Assembly: GCA_023627715.1 (NCBI GenBank) | Contig: JAMAHW010000083.1 | Coordinates: 1-64,000 of the forward strand | Source of the DNA: Periconia sp. R9002 | Lineage: Eukaryota > Ascomycota > Dothideomycetes > Pleosporales > Periconiaceae | Reading direction: 5' to 3' | DNA: 64,000 nucleotides | In this document: one piece after another, positions 11,804 to 22,369 of the stretch | Layout of the letters: every line of letters begins with the position of its first letter | Numbering within the stretch: position 1 is the stretch's first letter | Made by a program: the position numbers and the translations under genes | Notes under the pieces: model-generated | Database searches by the model: none | Told to the model about the DNA's origin: nothing | The model's input: the letters and a program-made list of their open reading frames with translations, nothing else

Positions 11804-14105
11804 GCATTCGTGGGCGGTAACTTATGCATCTTCTTCTCGCCATGGCAGGCGGGAGACTACGGAGATGTCTTCCTTTTCCTTTATCTGCTTTCTATTTTCT
11901 TTTCAAGCTGGGAATCTGGGTCTTCATTTTCTTCTTTTCTCTTTCTCTTTCTCTGCTTTACTGTTCATATACCGGATATGGCGTTTTTCTCCATCATCAG
12001 AGGGCGTTACACGGACAGGAGCGATACCCCATTGTGCATTATCAAGCATGTTTATGATGTTCCTTTCATGTGTGAGGGGGCATACTTGTCATCTCCTTAT
12101 CTGGAGGTACATAAACGGGCACAGGAAGCTGGGCATATACCATGAATACGGTGTGTCACGAATGCTATATAGGAGCAGATAGTTCCGGACGGTACATATA
12201 TACATACTTACTCATGACTACGAACATTTATGCATCATCTATGATCTATATACCTAGCCCACATCAACAGAAGCACCTCTCAAAAACCCCAAAATTTCCA
12301 TTCATACATCAAAGATGAAAAAACATCACCTCGATCAGTCGGAAAACTTGATAAGCGTCCGCCTTAAAATGCCCCTACACACACAAACCCTCACTTCACT
12401 CCAATGACTCACACCCACCACCAAAATGATGCGTTTGTTCCCCTTACATACATACCCACCTTTCCCGCACTGCACCGCACTACACCATACGTATATGCGT
12501 GACTCACACCCACCCACTAAACCACCGAACCACCACCGACACCATCTCCAACCAACAGACCAACCAAACTACCAACCAAAGAAGTTGTCAAACTACCAAA
12601 CTATCAGAAAGTCGGGCATACGGGCCGAGGGGTTGTGGGTTGTGGGTTGTGGGGGATAATACCTACCTACCCTGCGAACTGAGCGAAGGCACAAACAAAC
12701 GGACGAAAGGGAAACGGGAAATGCGTCCTCCTCTGCCTCTGTCGGTTTCGTGTTCGGTTCGCGTTCGCGTTCGCCGCTTGTACCGCCGGGGACGAAAATG
12801 TGGATGCGGATGCGGACGAGGTGGAGTGAAGTACTGGTACCGCGAGGCGTACCACGCACGAGGCGTACGATGGGAAAGGATGGAGGCTGTTGTTCGACAC
12901 CTTTCTGACACGAACCCTCACCCTCCTCCTCCTCCGTCCCCCTCGTCCTCATCTACTGCACACACGGTAACCGAGGAACTCGAGCAGGGGAAGGAGGAGA
13001 GGGGAAAGAAGGAGAAGGATGCTGATACGAAGGTACCGGTGCCCATCGCGGCGAGGGTGTACTTCAAGGGAAACGCCAGATCCCATCCTCATTGCCTCCC
13101 TGAATCAGGATATGGTGTTGGGCTGGGAGGACTCAAACACGAAAACCCACGAAAACAACGACCATGGAAAAACGACCAAGAAGCACCACCCACCCAACCC
13201 ATCCCCCGCTCAAACACGACCAAGAACGAGGAGGAGCAAGAAAAACACACTGCTGGCGGTAGTGCAGCATCAGGAGGAGCAGAAGGACATGGAGGTAAAG
13301 AGGGAAGAAGGGCCGAGGTGGACATGGCGTCCCTACGTTTACTCGGTTTTTTACCCTTGATTAAGAGGACGAGGGGAGTTTGAGTGAGTGAGTGACTTGG
13401 GATAAAGGGTGGAAGGAAGGGCGTGTGTTTGTGTGGGTGTTGGGGCTTGACTGCATACATTTAAGTGTATATGGTACCATGTCTTGTGTGTGTATGGTTT
13501 TTCTCATGTATATACGTTTTTGGGGAATATGAAAGTCTATTTCGCTTTGTTGTAGCTCATTTTGCCGTTGAATGTTTGAGAGGGAGAGTGTGTGTTACAA
13601 CTACTTATTATATCTGTCTTTGCCTGATCTAGTCTAAATGGAAATATACATGTATTTCTCTCATTTCTTACTTACATGTATGAAGAGTTTAAGGGAGGGG
13701 TTTTTTTGTTCTATAGGGGATATGCTGAGAAAAAATAGGATAGACGGTATGTATCTACATACCCACCTACGTCACTAAGTAAATAAATACCTCTATAATT
13801 CATAACAAGCAACGCACCCGTGTACCCGCCATCTGTTTTGTACCACGGGTTTGAATTTTTTCTTTTGTTGAGGTGGCGGGGAGGGGAGGGGAGGGGGTTT
13901 GTGTAAGTACCTACTACATGTACTCTTAGGATGAAGGGTTTTAAAGGTGAGATGGTCATCTAAATACGTGTATTATCGCATACAGAGGAAGACAGTTCTA
14001 TAACCCCGCGTTTCAATTTTCCCAGTCCCCCCCATTCCCGCTAAACATACAGTTACATTAAACGTCTCCCTAAAGGATACGTCTCCCTAACGCTCTCCAT
14101 CAAGA
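11804..14105. other. long intergenic stretch between convergent genes, low-complexity DNA
   Basis: REC8 and the Mpv17 gene converge on this 2.3 kb. It contains CCAAC-rich runs (about 12480-12600), GTTGTGG repeats (about 12632-12655) and a G-tract cluster near 13880. A 294-codon open frame (12499-13383) covers the low-complexity DNA. Its translation is Pro/Thr/Arg/Gly-biased, with no domain and no convincing introns, so it is not called as a gene. Confidence 0.55.
13878..13897 (+). repeat. four-run G-tract (G-quadruplex motif)
   Basis: Four runs of four or five G are separated by single A bases on the plus strand, the ideal pattern for a compact G-quadruplex. It lies about 210 bases beyond the stop codon of the Mpv17 gene, which is transcribed from the other strand. 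Confidence 0.75.
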
Positions 14106-14749
14106 TCAAGACCCAACCATCAAACTCAACCACACCCCCCACAAAATCCCCGCCGTCCCGCCAAAAAGCACCCGCTTATCAACCGGCACCCACAGGAACC
14201 CCGCCAGACTAATCGCCGGCCAGAACTTGTACCCATCCATCGCCATCGCCCACCCCTTCTCCCGCACCATATCCGCGATGCGCGTCCATGCGTCTGTGTT
14301 GCCCTCGGTGTTCGTGTACCCCATGAAGGCGAGGAAGAGGAGGTTGTTGACGAGCGCGCCGAGGGTTTGGTCGAGGAGGAATTTGATGGCGATGTTGCGG
14401 GTGGAGCGGGTTGTGGTGGGGGGTTTTTCTTTGGAGTTAGGGGGGGAGGGGGAAGGGACGTTGGTGGGGAAGATTTCTTCGAGGTAGGATTGCCACAGGA
14501 TATTGGGGGGGTTGCTGATTATGCTGAAGAGGGCGAATTTTAGGATCGGGGCCGGGTCGAGGGTGAATGTTTTCTGTTTGTTCGATGTTAGCTTTTATGA
14601 AGGAGGTTGTTTTTGGGGGTGGAAGGGGGTTGGGAGTTGGGGAAGATACGTACGTCGTCTTTGTACGCGGAGACGACCTGCGCGATGATGTTTGACGTCG
14701 CGCTCAGCACGGCGCCTTGGACAACCTGCTCCATCATTGAAGTCGACAT
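14106..14749 (-). CDS. Mpv17/PMP22 family membrane protein
   Basis: Two exons (14749-14654 and 14573-14106) give 187 residues, the usual size for this family of four-helix proteins of the mitochondrial inner membrane or peroxisome. The C-terminal signature is clear: GYKFWPAISLAGFLWVPVDKR followed by a hydrophobic segment GILWGVWLSLM. The family is linked to small-solute permeability and organelle homeostasis, but the substrate is not known. The N-terminus (MEQVVQGAVLSATSNIIAQ) matches the family pattern in which the first helix begins at once. Which organelle it serves cannot be decided from the sequence. Confidence 0.85.
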
Positions 14750-16155
14750 CGTGGGTGTATGTATCTGTTTATTCTGTCGACTACGTCTTCGTGTTGTCGC
14801 TGCGACGAGATGAACAATCTATGTTCGGTGAGAGGAAGAAGAGGAAGAACAATGAAAAGAAAAAGAAGAGCAGAAGAGCAGGAGAAGGAGAGCAGAAGAA
14901 AAGGACTACGTAGATAACATCATGTCAACGTCTGGATTATTCGATGTACGTGCAATACGTGACGGAGTTTCATCACAGGTTCGTTTAACGTTTGGCGTTT
15001 CGCTTGGCGCGCCCCTCTTTTTGTACGCAGAGTAGGGTACGCTAGCCCTAGTTCAGCCTTACCGACTACATGTCATCAAGTCAATGTCATTGCTGTGGGG
15101 AGGCGATGGAGAGGGATTTATTGGAGAAATTTTTATGATAACGTTAAGACTTGAGACGGATTTCTTTGAATGGAAGTATTTGAGATGTACGTCATTTTTA
15201 CAACGTTGCAGTCTAATAGGGGGACATCTCCAAACAAATAAGAAATTGAATTGATTAGTACATGATAGTCATTCTTGATGAGTTAAATTATACTCGGTTT
15301 CAATAGTACTAACACTACCTAGGTTGTCTAGACCTATTTCAACAAGTGTTTTAAAAAGGCGGAAGAGGAAAGGTATATTGATATTGAGATATGGGTAAAG
15401 TGTACCCGGGAGACGAAAATGACATATTCACATGTCGTCAATAGCCTTAAAAAGGGTTCTAGAAGCGCTGGACCACCTGGTATAGGCGTAGATAGCGAGT
15501 AGCAAGTTCCTCGTATCATTGTGCATCCATTTACCATCATTATGTGCATTCTTATCTCAATATCACACACAAAGTCACTTTACTTTGATCCAACATTGTA
15601 CAGATACATTAATGAGCATGGTTCTAGATAGAGAGATAGAGAAGATGGATTATAGTACAAATCTTGTGGTTATGTGGTGTTTACAAACTTAGCTGCGTAT
15701 AACCAGCGTAGTTACTGTACATCAACAGTGTCTCAATACGCCACGCTGCAGGGGGTCTCGATACTAAACGAGTTTGTGAAGAGGGATCGTGGAAAGGCAT
15801 CACAGTAAGCGGGTATGAATTCAATGAAAGATTGATTTCTGGAAAGTATTTACATGCAATGTAACACCGAGTTGTAATGCATTCATGGACCCATTAGTTC
15901 ACCCTGAATATTATCCCATGCGCCCATTTTCCCGCCCATTTTCCTGGACACCAAACTCATGCTTTAATCCATCCTTTGTATGCGCACTTCACCATTTGCT
16001 AACCCTACTCACGCCCATTGCCCTTAGGCAAGGTAGGAATGAGATCTCGGTACAACTCACGCTGATCATCGTGCACATACTTGCAGGTGTTTCGGTGGCA
16101 GCGCTGGCGACCGCAGGGGCGGTTGAATTGGGGGCGAACAGGGCGGCGGTCGCGA
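14750..16155. other. intergenic, nothing recognised
   Basis: This is the promoter side of the Mpv17 gene followed by AT-richer DNA with only short, unsupported open frames. A purine-rich run at about 14830-14905 is the CT-rich leader of the Mpv17 gene on the other strand. Confidence 0.5.
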
Positions 16156-16908
16156 CTAGATACACGTCGTGGTTAGTGATACACAATAAAATGTCGTTGA
16201 AGAAGATAGAAATGGTCGTGGGAAGAGTGTAACGTACGTGCGGATAGCTAGTGTTGTAGGTGCGCGCAGTTCCGGCTGAGTGGAAGCAGTGCCGGTGGAT
16301 GCAACAACAGTGGAATCAGCGCCAGTGGAAGCAGCACTAGTGGAGGCCGGGGGAGTGAAGGTATTGTAGTTGTTCACCACAAGCTGGTTGGCCATGATGC
16401 TGGTGCCTGCGAGAACTTGATTGCCGTGGATATCCATGTTGGGCGGCTGAGACGATGCCGGTCTAGCCTTGAGCTGTTCGTTCTCTTGCTTCAGCGCTTC
16501 ATTTTCGGCTTGGAGGCGTTGGAGCTGCTGCTTCTGTGCCTTGTTGTCTTTGGCCAACATTTGCTCACGCTCAGTTGGGCTCGAGAACTTGACGGCGCTC
16601 AAGGCGAATTCGCTGACGTCTTCACCAGTTTGAAGGTGTGCAATCCGATTTTCGAGGCTAGCGATTTGGGCTTGATAGTAGTACCTCATCTCGGTCACTT
16701 CGGCGGTCTCGTCCTTGGGTGACTCATTGTCACGATTCGATGAGGAAGTAACCACCAGGGCGGTTGATGGACGCTCACTGCCGGTTTGAGTTGACTGTAG
16801 GTTCATATTCTCGCTCGTAAGGCTGAGGATCTCTGTCAAGCGGTCATTTGCGAGATCCTTTTCTTCCTCGTACCACCCCCACAGCTCGTCATATGTCGGT
16901 AATGACAT
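16156..16908 (-). CDS. hypothetical coiled-coil protein (250 residues, 3' end uncertain)
   Basis: I do not recognise this gene. The open frame starts MSLPTYDELWGWYEEEKDL and has two heptad-like helical segments, one near residues 75-95 and a strong one at about residues 120-150 (QLQRLQAENEALKQENEQLK). A Thr/Ser/Ala-rich low-complexity tail follows. No signal peptide or membrane segment is seen. The last ~25 codons may really be an intron: a GTACGT donor near 16240 and a TAG acceptor near 16155 would replace the end with an Ala-rich frame reaching about 15989. It may be a DNA-binding or self-assembling orphan. It points away from a second small coiled-coil gene at 18.8 kb across a repeat-rich spacer. 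Confidence 0.55.
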   Translation of the reverse strand: MSLPTYDELWGWYEEEKDLANDRLTEILSLTSENMNLQSTQTGSERPSTALVVTSSSNRDNESPKDETAEVTEMRYYYQAQIASLENRIAHLQTGEDVSEFALSAVKFSSPTEREQMLAKDNKAQKQQLQRLQAENEALKQENEQLKARPASSQPPNMDIHGNQVLAGTSIMANQLVVNNYNTFTPPASTSAASTGADSTVVASTGTASTQPELRAPTTLAIRTYVTLFPRPFLSSSTTFYCVSLTTTCI

Positions 16909-17284
16909 TATTAGAGCTGCTCGAAATGATTTGATAATTGGTCAGTCAAAGACAGGTGTCCTGTACCTACAATCGCAGAGACTTTTAACTGAGAGTATAA
17001 TGCGAAATGACCGAAGGTTAAAGGGTAAGTGTCAGTAGGGTTGATCGAATAGTTCGTAAAAGGGTAGTGAGGTGAGAGGGTTAGAGGGGGATAGAAGAGT
17101 ATTTAAAGGCTTAGTGCGCGATTGAAAGCAGGGTATGTGGCTCGAGTTTTTCCCAAGGCCAACAAAGCAAACGCAGTGAAACCAGGTTGCTCCCAAAAGT
17201 CAACCAAATCCAACCAAATGAGGGCCGCTGGTGGAAACACTAAACGCTGTCCTCTAATTGGATCTAGCACGTGTTTAGTGACTG

Positions 17285-17360
17285 TTTGCTGTGCTTGTGC
17301 CTGACGGGGCCAAGGCTGTGCCGTGTGGCGAGGCAAGTCACGTGCGGTTGTATTCACATG
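17285..17360 (+). repeat. diverged repeat C, copy 1
   Basis: This copy aligns by eye with 18252-18330 in the same orientation, at roughly three in four matching bases. Shared cores include TGCCTG, GGGG-CAAGG, TGTGGC and GTCACGT. Confidence 0.5.
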
Positions 17361-17574
17361 TGCATCTTCACCGTGCGCCGCGCCGTGCCTTGGCGCTAAT
17401 GCTGGCGCCTGCTGCTGACTCACACTACGCTTGGGCCTCTGTGTCTCCGAGTATATAGACTCGTCCTCCGCACCTCTACTCTTCTCCCTTTCCACAATCA
17501 ACCACCACCCGACCACCGACCACCGACCTCAACCCGATACATTGACCTCCTAGTTATCCGCTTTGCCTTCTCAT

Positions 17575-17597
17575 TGCATTCACCTCGTGTGATAGAC
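17575..17597 (+). repeat. repeat A, copy 1
   Basis: First of four copies of the motif TGCATTCACC-TCG-GTGATAG. This copy lacks one base and has T for C in the CG core. Confidence 0.65.
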
Positions 17598-17659
17598 TGA
17601 GCGTAAACCTGTGCTAGTGAGGTACCTTCCATGGTATGCTCCCACCGAAAAGTCTCTTT

Positions 17660-17683
17660 TGCATTCACCCTCGCGTGATAGTC
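17660..17683 (+). repeat. repeat A, copy 2
   Basis: Second copy, differing from copy 3 at a single base (C for T in the middle). Confidence 0.75.
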
Positions 17684-17730
17684 AAGAGGCGACGGCATAG
17701 ACTTGGGCTCTCTATGTCGGCGGGAACAAG

Positions 17731-17754
17731 TGCATTCACCTTCGCGTGATAGTC
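17731..17754 (+). repeat. repeat A, copy 3
   Basis: Third copy and the apparent consensus, ending in GTGATAGTC. Confidence 0.75.
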
Positions 17755-17779
17755 CTGTTCCACCCTTCCAAGTTTTGAC

Positions 17780-17827
17780 ATGGCTGCCGAAACGAGTTAC
17801 GGGACCTGACGTCAAAAAGCTCTAGCG
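17780..17827 (+). repeat. repeat B, copy 1 (48 bases)
   Basis: This pairs with 17856-17903. Both begin ATG, contain GAGTTACGGG and end AAAAGCTCTAGCG. Several differences are transitions. Confidence 0.75.
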
Positions 17828-17855
17828 GTATGTTGGCGACGGCATTCCGCCCAGC

Positions 17856-17903
17856 ATGCCTGCCAAAATGAGTTACGGGGTTCAACGTCGAAAAGCTCTA
17901 GCG
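17856..17903 (+). repeat. repeat B, copy 2 (48 bases)
   Basis: Second 48-base copy, 76 bases after the first, in the same orientation and without gaps. Confidence 0.75.
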
Positions 17904-17924
17904 CCCGTATATGTCAAACCAATG

Positions 17925-17948
17925 TGCATGCACCTTCGCGTGATCGCC
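17925..17948 (+). repeat. repeat A, copy 4
   Basis: Most diverged copy: TGCATGCACCTTCGCGTGAT, then a different 3' end. It lies just after repeat B copy 2. Confidence 0.65.
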
Positions 17949-18251
17949 ATTGTCTACACTCTTCCCCCATCTTCTTCGCCACTCTTTTCATTGAGTTGCA
18001 GGCCATAGCATTATGGTCTGTACTTGAGGAAGAGAAACTTGGCTCATTACTATATCTTCTTTTGGAAGTTATGATACATTTCGGTGATGGGTATCCTACA
18101 TGTATGTACATGTCTGTGTACAGGTACCAGGTATGTGTCCATGCTCCCTCATATTGACTACAACAGTGTGCAGGCATATCGCGATAGATGATATGAAAAG
18201 ACACAGACAATACGGGCCACCTGTAACTGAGGTGTTTGTTTTACATCAACG

Positions 18252-18330
18252 CTTGCTACGCTGTTGCCTGGTGGGGTCAAGGTCGTGCATGTGGCAGGTC
18301 GCGTCACGTATAGTTACACTCACCTTTCAC
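18252..18330 (+). repeat. diverged repeat C, copy 2
   Basis: Partner of 17285-17360. Its 3' part (ACTCACCTTTC...TTTGCCTC) also resembles 20232-20275, upstream of the AsnRS gene. Confidence 0.5.
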
Positions 18331-18838
18331 TCATTTCACGTTTGCCTCGTTCATTGGCGCAGGAACACTCTAGATCTCCACCAAAGCGTTTTTCTCCCCG
18401 TTCTTTCTACGTAGATATTTCATAACCTTCAAGAAAAGCACAATACGAACTTGCAATGGTACCACTGAAATCAATAGCATCAATTTCGTCTAAAAGTGTA
18501 AAGATTTTTTTGAGGTTCCAAGTAGCAGACAGAATCCAAGTGACAATGCAGTTATGTGACTGCATCACTGCCTGTTGCCAGATGTCAACCAGCCTCGTCA
18601 GATTTTTTTTCTACCCGTGCTTTGCCGTGGAGCGTTTGATGCACCATCATTTCGTTTGCTGGATTGCTTAGCTCAATAACACCACGCACGCATGAGCCTC
18701 CACCTTCATTGCTTGCGACCTCGCCCACTTCAACACAACCCGCCAACACCAGCCATTACCAACCTTTTGAACCCTTTCTCTCCCTCGCTCTCCTTCTGTA
18801 CCACCACCAACGCACACCACCACACAAGATCTGCAAGC

Positions 18839-19264
18839 ATGGCCGACCAGCAGCAGCAATCCCCAACCCTCCAGGACATCATACGACGCCGCGTCCACTA
18901 CGAGGCCGAGCGCAAACAAATCGAAGCCGACAAGAAGAAATTCAAAGAACTTATCACCAGGCATCGCGATTCTCAGCCAACCCCGTCGACCAAACACGAG
19001 CACGCAGGCACCACCAACGACGTACAAGCCCGCAATGAAGAACGAAACGCCGCCAAGGAAGATCTCGAATACATACGCCAAAAGCTGTTGAACGAGGCCC
19101 TCACGCAGGAAAAGGCGCTTTTGGAGGCGCAGCTGGCCTCGTTACGCATACAGAATTTCTCGCTGAAGGCTCAGGTTGCTTTGATGTCTAGCAAGGAGGT
19201 GCCGCAGATGCCGGATGCTGAAGCTGATGGTCCTGTCGAAGGGTACGATCATACATCCTCATGA
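18839..19264 (+). CDS. hypothetical small coiled-coil protein (141 residues)
   Basis: I do not recognise this gene. The frame is open from 18692, but the ATG at 18839 is preferred: it follows a CT/CA-rich leader, and the translation upstream of it is low-complexity leader-like sequence. The product starts MADQQQQSPTLQDIIRRRVH and is highly charged and helical. Its C-terminal half (EDLEYIRQKLLNEALTQEKA through about residue 118) is a likely coiled coil, followed by an acidic tail. There is no intron, signal peptide or membrane segment. It has the same general character as the orphan at 16156-16908, but no clear residue-level similarity was seen. Confidence 0.55.
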   Translation: MADQQQQSPTLQDIIRRRVHYEAERKQIEADKKKFKELITRHRDSQPTPSTKHEHAGTTNDVQARNEERNAAKEDLEYIRQKLLNEALTQEKALLEAQLASLRIQNFSLKAQVALMSSKEVPQMPDAEADGPVEGYDHTSS

Positions 19265-20375
19265 GAAGATCTTCGTAATGATCCGATGGAGGTTTTTGAT
19301 TTAATTATTCTAACGTTTTCCAGAGCCGCGAAGCGCGATCAAGATGCCTAAGATGGGTACAAGGAACTTCCGTTGCGGAGGAGCTTCTGGGTCTCGTACA
19401 ATAGACTTTGGGATCGCACAACCTGGAGATAGGATAACATGATTCACTGGATAGACTCTATCTTTGAGTGGTTCTTTGTATCTTCTGTCATACAATGGGT
19501 GGATCACAAGAGGTGTTGAACAAGGCGTTAATGGTTCACAGAATAATCTCAATATGGGGTAAAGCTTCACGCTTTGTGACACCATATGTGTGGTTCATCA
19601 CCAATAGATACATAATCAAGACTCTCAAAAGGAATGCACCACGTCGTGATGATTTGAAACAATCTGCGATCAGTTGTTCGTCAAGGCATTTGTGAGTCCT
19701 CTTGCTCCTGCCTTCGTTGTCCTATTCAACGTCAAGGACGTATGCTCTGCCACGTATCACCCTTTGTATATCCGTAGTGTCCACATTTCAGATTGACTTT
19801 GCTTTGTTTATGAATCGAGTTATCTTAGCGCATTCGCGTGTGGTGTCTGCTTTCTATGTACATTGTGAGCGCGCGAGGATTTGAATACGAATGATTTTTC
19901 AACGCAAACATTGTGTAGATCAACGGGACATTATATGTGGAGGATCAGTGCGGAACAATTCAGAAGGAACCAGCGATGAACAAATTGAAAATATGTCCTT
20001 GGACACAGCCATCTCAATTAAATACACAGGGAGCGGACAATGAGTCTTGCGCAGAAGGTTGCGACCTCACTCGAAATTCTCTGGCTCTCACAAAGTCCGG
20101 ATAATTGACCAACACAGTGCGAGGACGGCCTGTCCACTATTGGCGCATAGGATTTCATGCGTGCCTTGCAGTTCGTATTAGGCTGAGAGGTGTCAGCGTT
20201 TGCATTAACTTCTGACGCGCTTGTGTCCCCAGTCGCGGCACGGTTCGGTGACTCACCTTTCGCTTTATTTGCCTCAAGTGCTACCTAGTCCCATCGCCCA
20301 CACTCTCCATCACCAACCAGCCTTGTCGCTAATACTTTTCTACCCATTAAATGGTTCCCAGTTATCAACGGAACG
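19265..20375. other. intergenic: orphan 3' flank and AsnRS promoter
   Basis: No gene is supported. Near 20232-20275 a stretch (ACTCACCTTTCGCTTTATTTGCCTC) resembles the 3' part of repeat C at 18310-18355. Confidence 0.5.
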
Positions 20376-20383
20376 ATGAGTGA
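20351..20383 (+). promoter_or_regulatory. 10-codon upstream ORF overlapping the AsnRS start codon
   Basis: An ATG 25 bases before the AsnRS start opens a frame of ten sense codons. Its TGA ends five bases beyond the main ATG, so the two frames overlap. If it is in the transcript it would reduce initiation at the main start. If the transcript begins downstream of 20351 it has no effect. Confidence 0.45.
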
Positions 20384-22178
20384 CCAACTCACCATGTACG
20401 TCGACCCACTCAAAAGTCCTGACGAGGGTTCTGCCCAAGGCACCAAACAAAGCCCTTTCTGCGACCTCTTTTCAGCCTTCCTTGCTCACCCGCCACACTC
20501 GCACGTCCCACCTCCCGAGTTCCTTGTTCTTGATGCCGGCTCTGGTGAGTGGCGACTGGCCACTAAATCAGCCCTGAAGAAAGTCGTCGGCCGATACGAT
20601 GACCATATCAAGAAAGTACGCAAACTCGAAGAGGAGGAAAAATTGAGGCAGGCTGCGCTTGTGGAAGCCAGGAAGTTCGTCTTAAAGTCTAACAGCAGCC
20701 TCCCTGCACCCATCAAATTGAAGAACTTGGGGCGACACCAAGATCACATCGTTCTGGGTGACGATACCACGACTGGAACGCGAGTGCGCGTCGTCGGTCG
20801 CGTAGACAACATTCGGAGCTCCAAAACTCGATCTTTTGTTTACCTTAGTGATACACGCGGGCTTCTATTGTGCATCTTCTCGGGAGAAGTCAACAAGGTT
20901 ATCCCTGTTTTGCTCCAGAAACAGGCTTGCGTTGAGGTCATCGGCGAGATGAAACAGGTTCCCCCGGAAAACCACGCCCCGGATAACCGCGAGCTGCATG
21001 TCGATTTCTACACCATCATTGGCGAAGCACCCGGAGGTCCTGAATCGTTCACTAACAAGGTGCCCGCAAGTGCGAATCAATCCATTCTACCAGATCTCCG
21101 CCACCTTGTCCTTCGTCGACCTGAGGAATCAATGGTAATGAAGGTACGAGCCTCTGCGCTTGGGGCTTTCCGCAAGTACTATGCTGAGCACGACATGCGG
21201 GAACATACCGCGCCATCTTTCGTTCAGACTCAAGTCGAACGTGGGGGATCTCTCTTCCAAGTCCCGTACTATGGAGAGGCGGCGTACTCGACTCAGACAT
21301 CGCAGCTGTATCTTGAGACACAGCTGCCTATTCTAGGAGATTGCTACACGATCCAATCGTCCTTTCGCGCAGAGAAGTCCTTAACCCGCCGCCACCTTTC
21401 GGAGTACTTGCATATTGAAGGGGAATTGGACTTCATCACTTTCAATGATCTCTTGGATCACATCGAAGATCTCCTCTGTGGTGTCATTGACATCCTACTC
21501 GCCAATCCCGAGAGTGCCAGCTACATCAAAACCCTCAACCCCGACTTCAAGGCCCCATCCCGCCCCTTCCGACGGATGCGATACACGGAGGCTATCCAGT
21601 GGCTTAACGCTCATGGTATAAAGACAGATGAAGAAAAGGATCATGAGTTTGGTGACGACATAGCGGAAGCCGCCGAAAGAGCTATGACGGATAGTATCGG
21701 GGTTCCCATAATGCTGACTCATTTCCCTGGTCCAGTAAAAGCGTTCTACATGAAAAAAGACATGGGCGATCCCAAGTTGACTGAAAGTGTTGACTGTCTT
21801 GTGCCGGGTGTTGGGGAAGTTGTAGGGGCAGGTATGCGTATGGACAACCTCGAGGAATTGCTTGCAGTCATGAAGGATAACAACTGGAACGCGGAGGCGT
21901 ATGCGTTCTACTCAGACCAGCGAAAGTGAGTTCCTTACATGATGGCTTTAACTTACTCATCTAACGATTGTAACTTCAGGTACGGAACCTCTCCGCATGA
22001 AGGGTACGGAATGGGTATTGAGCGTTTCCTTGCTTGGGTCTTGAAACGCAACACCGTGCGTGAATGCGTACCATACCCGAGGTATCAGGGAAGATGGTGA
22101 GACTTTCTTCCCGCCTTCTTACTAAGTTTTCTTGTTAACAGCTTGCAGTGCGCCTTGAACGAAGATGAATCAGTCTGA
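20376..22178 (+). CDS. DED81: asparaginyl-tRNA synthetase, cytoplasmic
   Basis: This class IIb synthetase charges tRNA-Asn. Three exons (20376-21925, 21980-22096, 22142-22178) give 567 residues. It has an N-terminal charged extension, an OB-fold anticodon-binding domain (VRVVGRVDNIRSSKTRSFVY) and a catalytic core. Motif 2 lies in FRAEKSLTRRHLSEYLHIEG and motif 3 in GYGMGIERFLAWVLKR. AsnRS-type residues such as TQTSQLYLETQLPILGD separate it from AspRS. The last intron (22097-22141) has a perfect TACTAAG branch. Splicing it gives an end ...YQGRC..., resembling the family's conserved Arg-Cys end. If retained, the protein would stop two codons later as ...GRW. There is no presequence, so the cytosolic form is most likely. 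Confidence 0.95.
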
Positions 22179-22369
22179 GTAGCGGGATGAACCTTGGCGT
22201 CCATCTCCTTTCTTCTGATTCTCTACGTAAGTAATGATAATACAACAATACAACTTCATTGAGCCTTCAACCCATTGCACTGCCCTATACCTAGAATACT
22301 ATAGCCGTAACATAGTTATACGGCAATCTTGGACTGAAAATCCTCTAAATTGCTGCTGACGGGCTCCGA

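Larger units (their letters stand above)
16909..18838. other. 1.9 kb repeat-bearing spacer between two coiled-coil orphans
   Basis: Two divergent orphan genes flank this spacer. It holds four copies of a ~24-base motif and two copies of a 48-base block (listed separately), plus a diverged ~75-base duplication (about 17285-17360 against 18252-18330). Short frames here are not supported as genes. Confidence 0.55.

Noticed and set aside
12499..13383. 294-codon open frame between REC8 and the Mpv17 gene
   Set aside because: The translation is biased to Pro, Thr, Arg, Gly and Lys, comes from simple-sequence DNA and has no domain, and several other frames here are also open.
17103..17516. 137-codon minus-strand frame
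   Set aside because: It overlaps repeat C and the likely leader region, has no domain and its translation looks like leader-derived noise.
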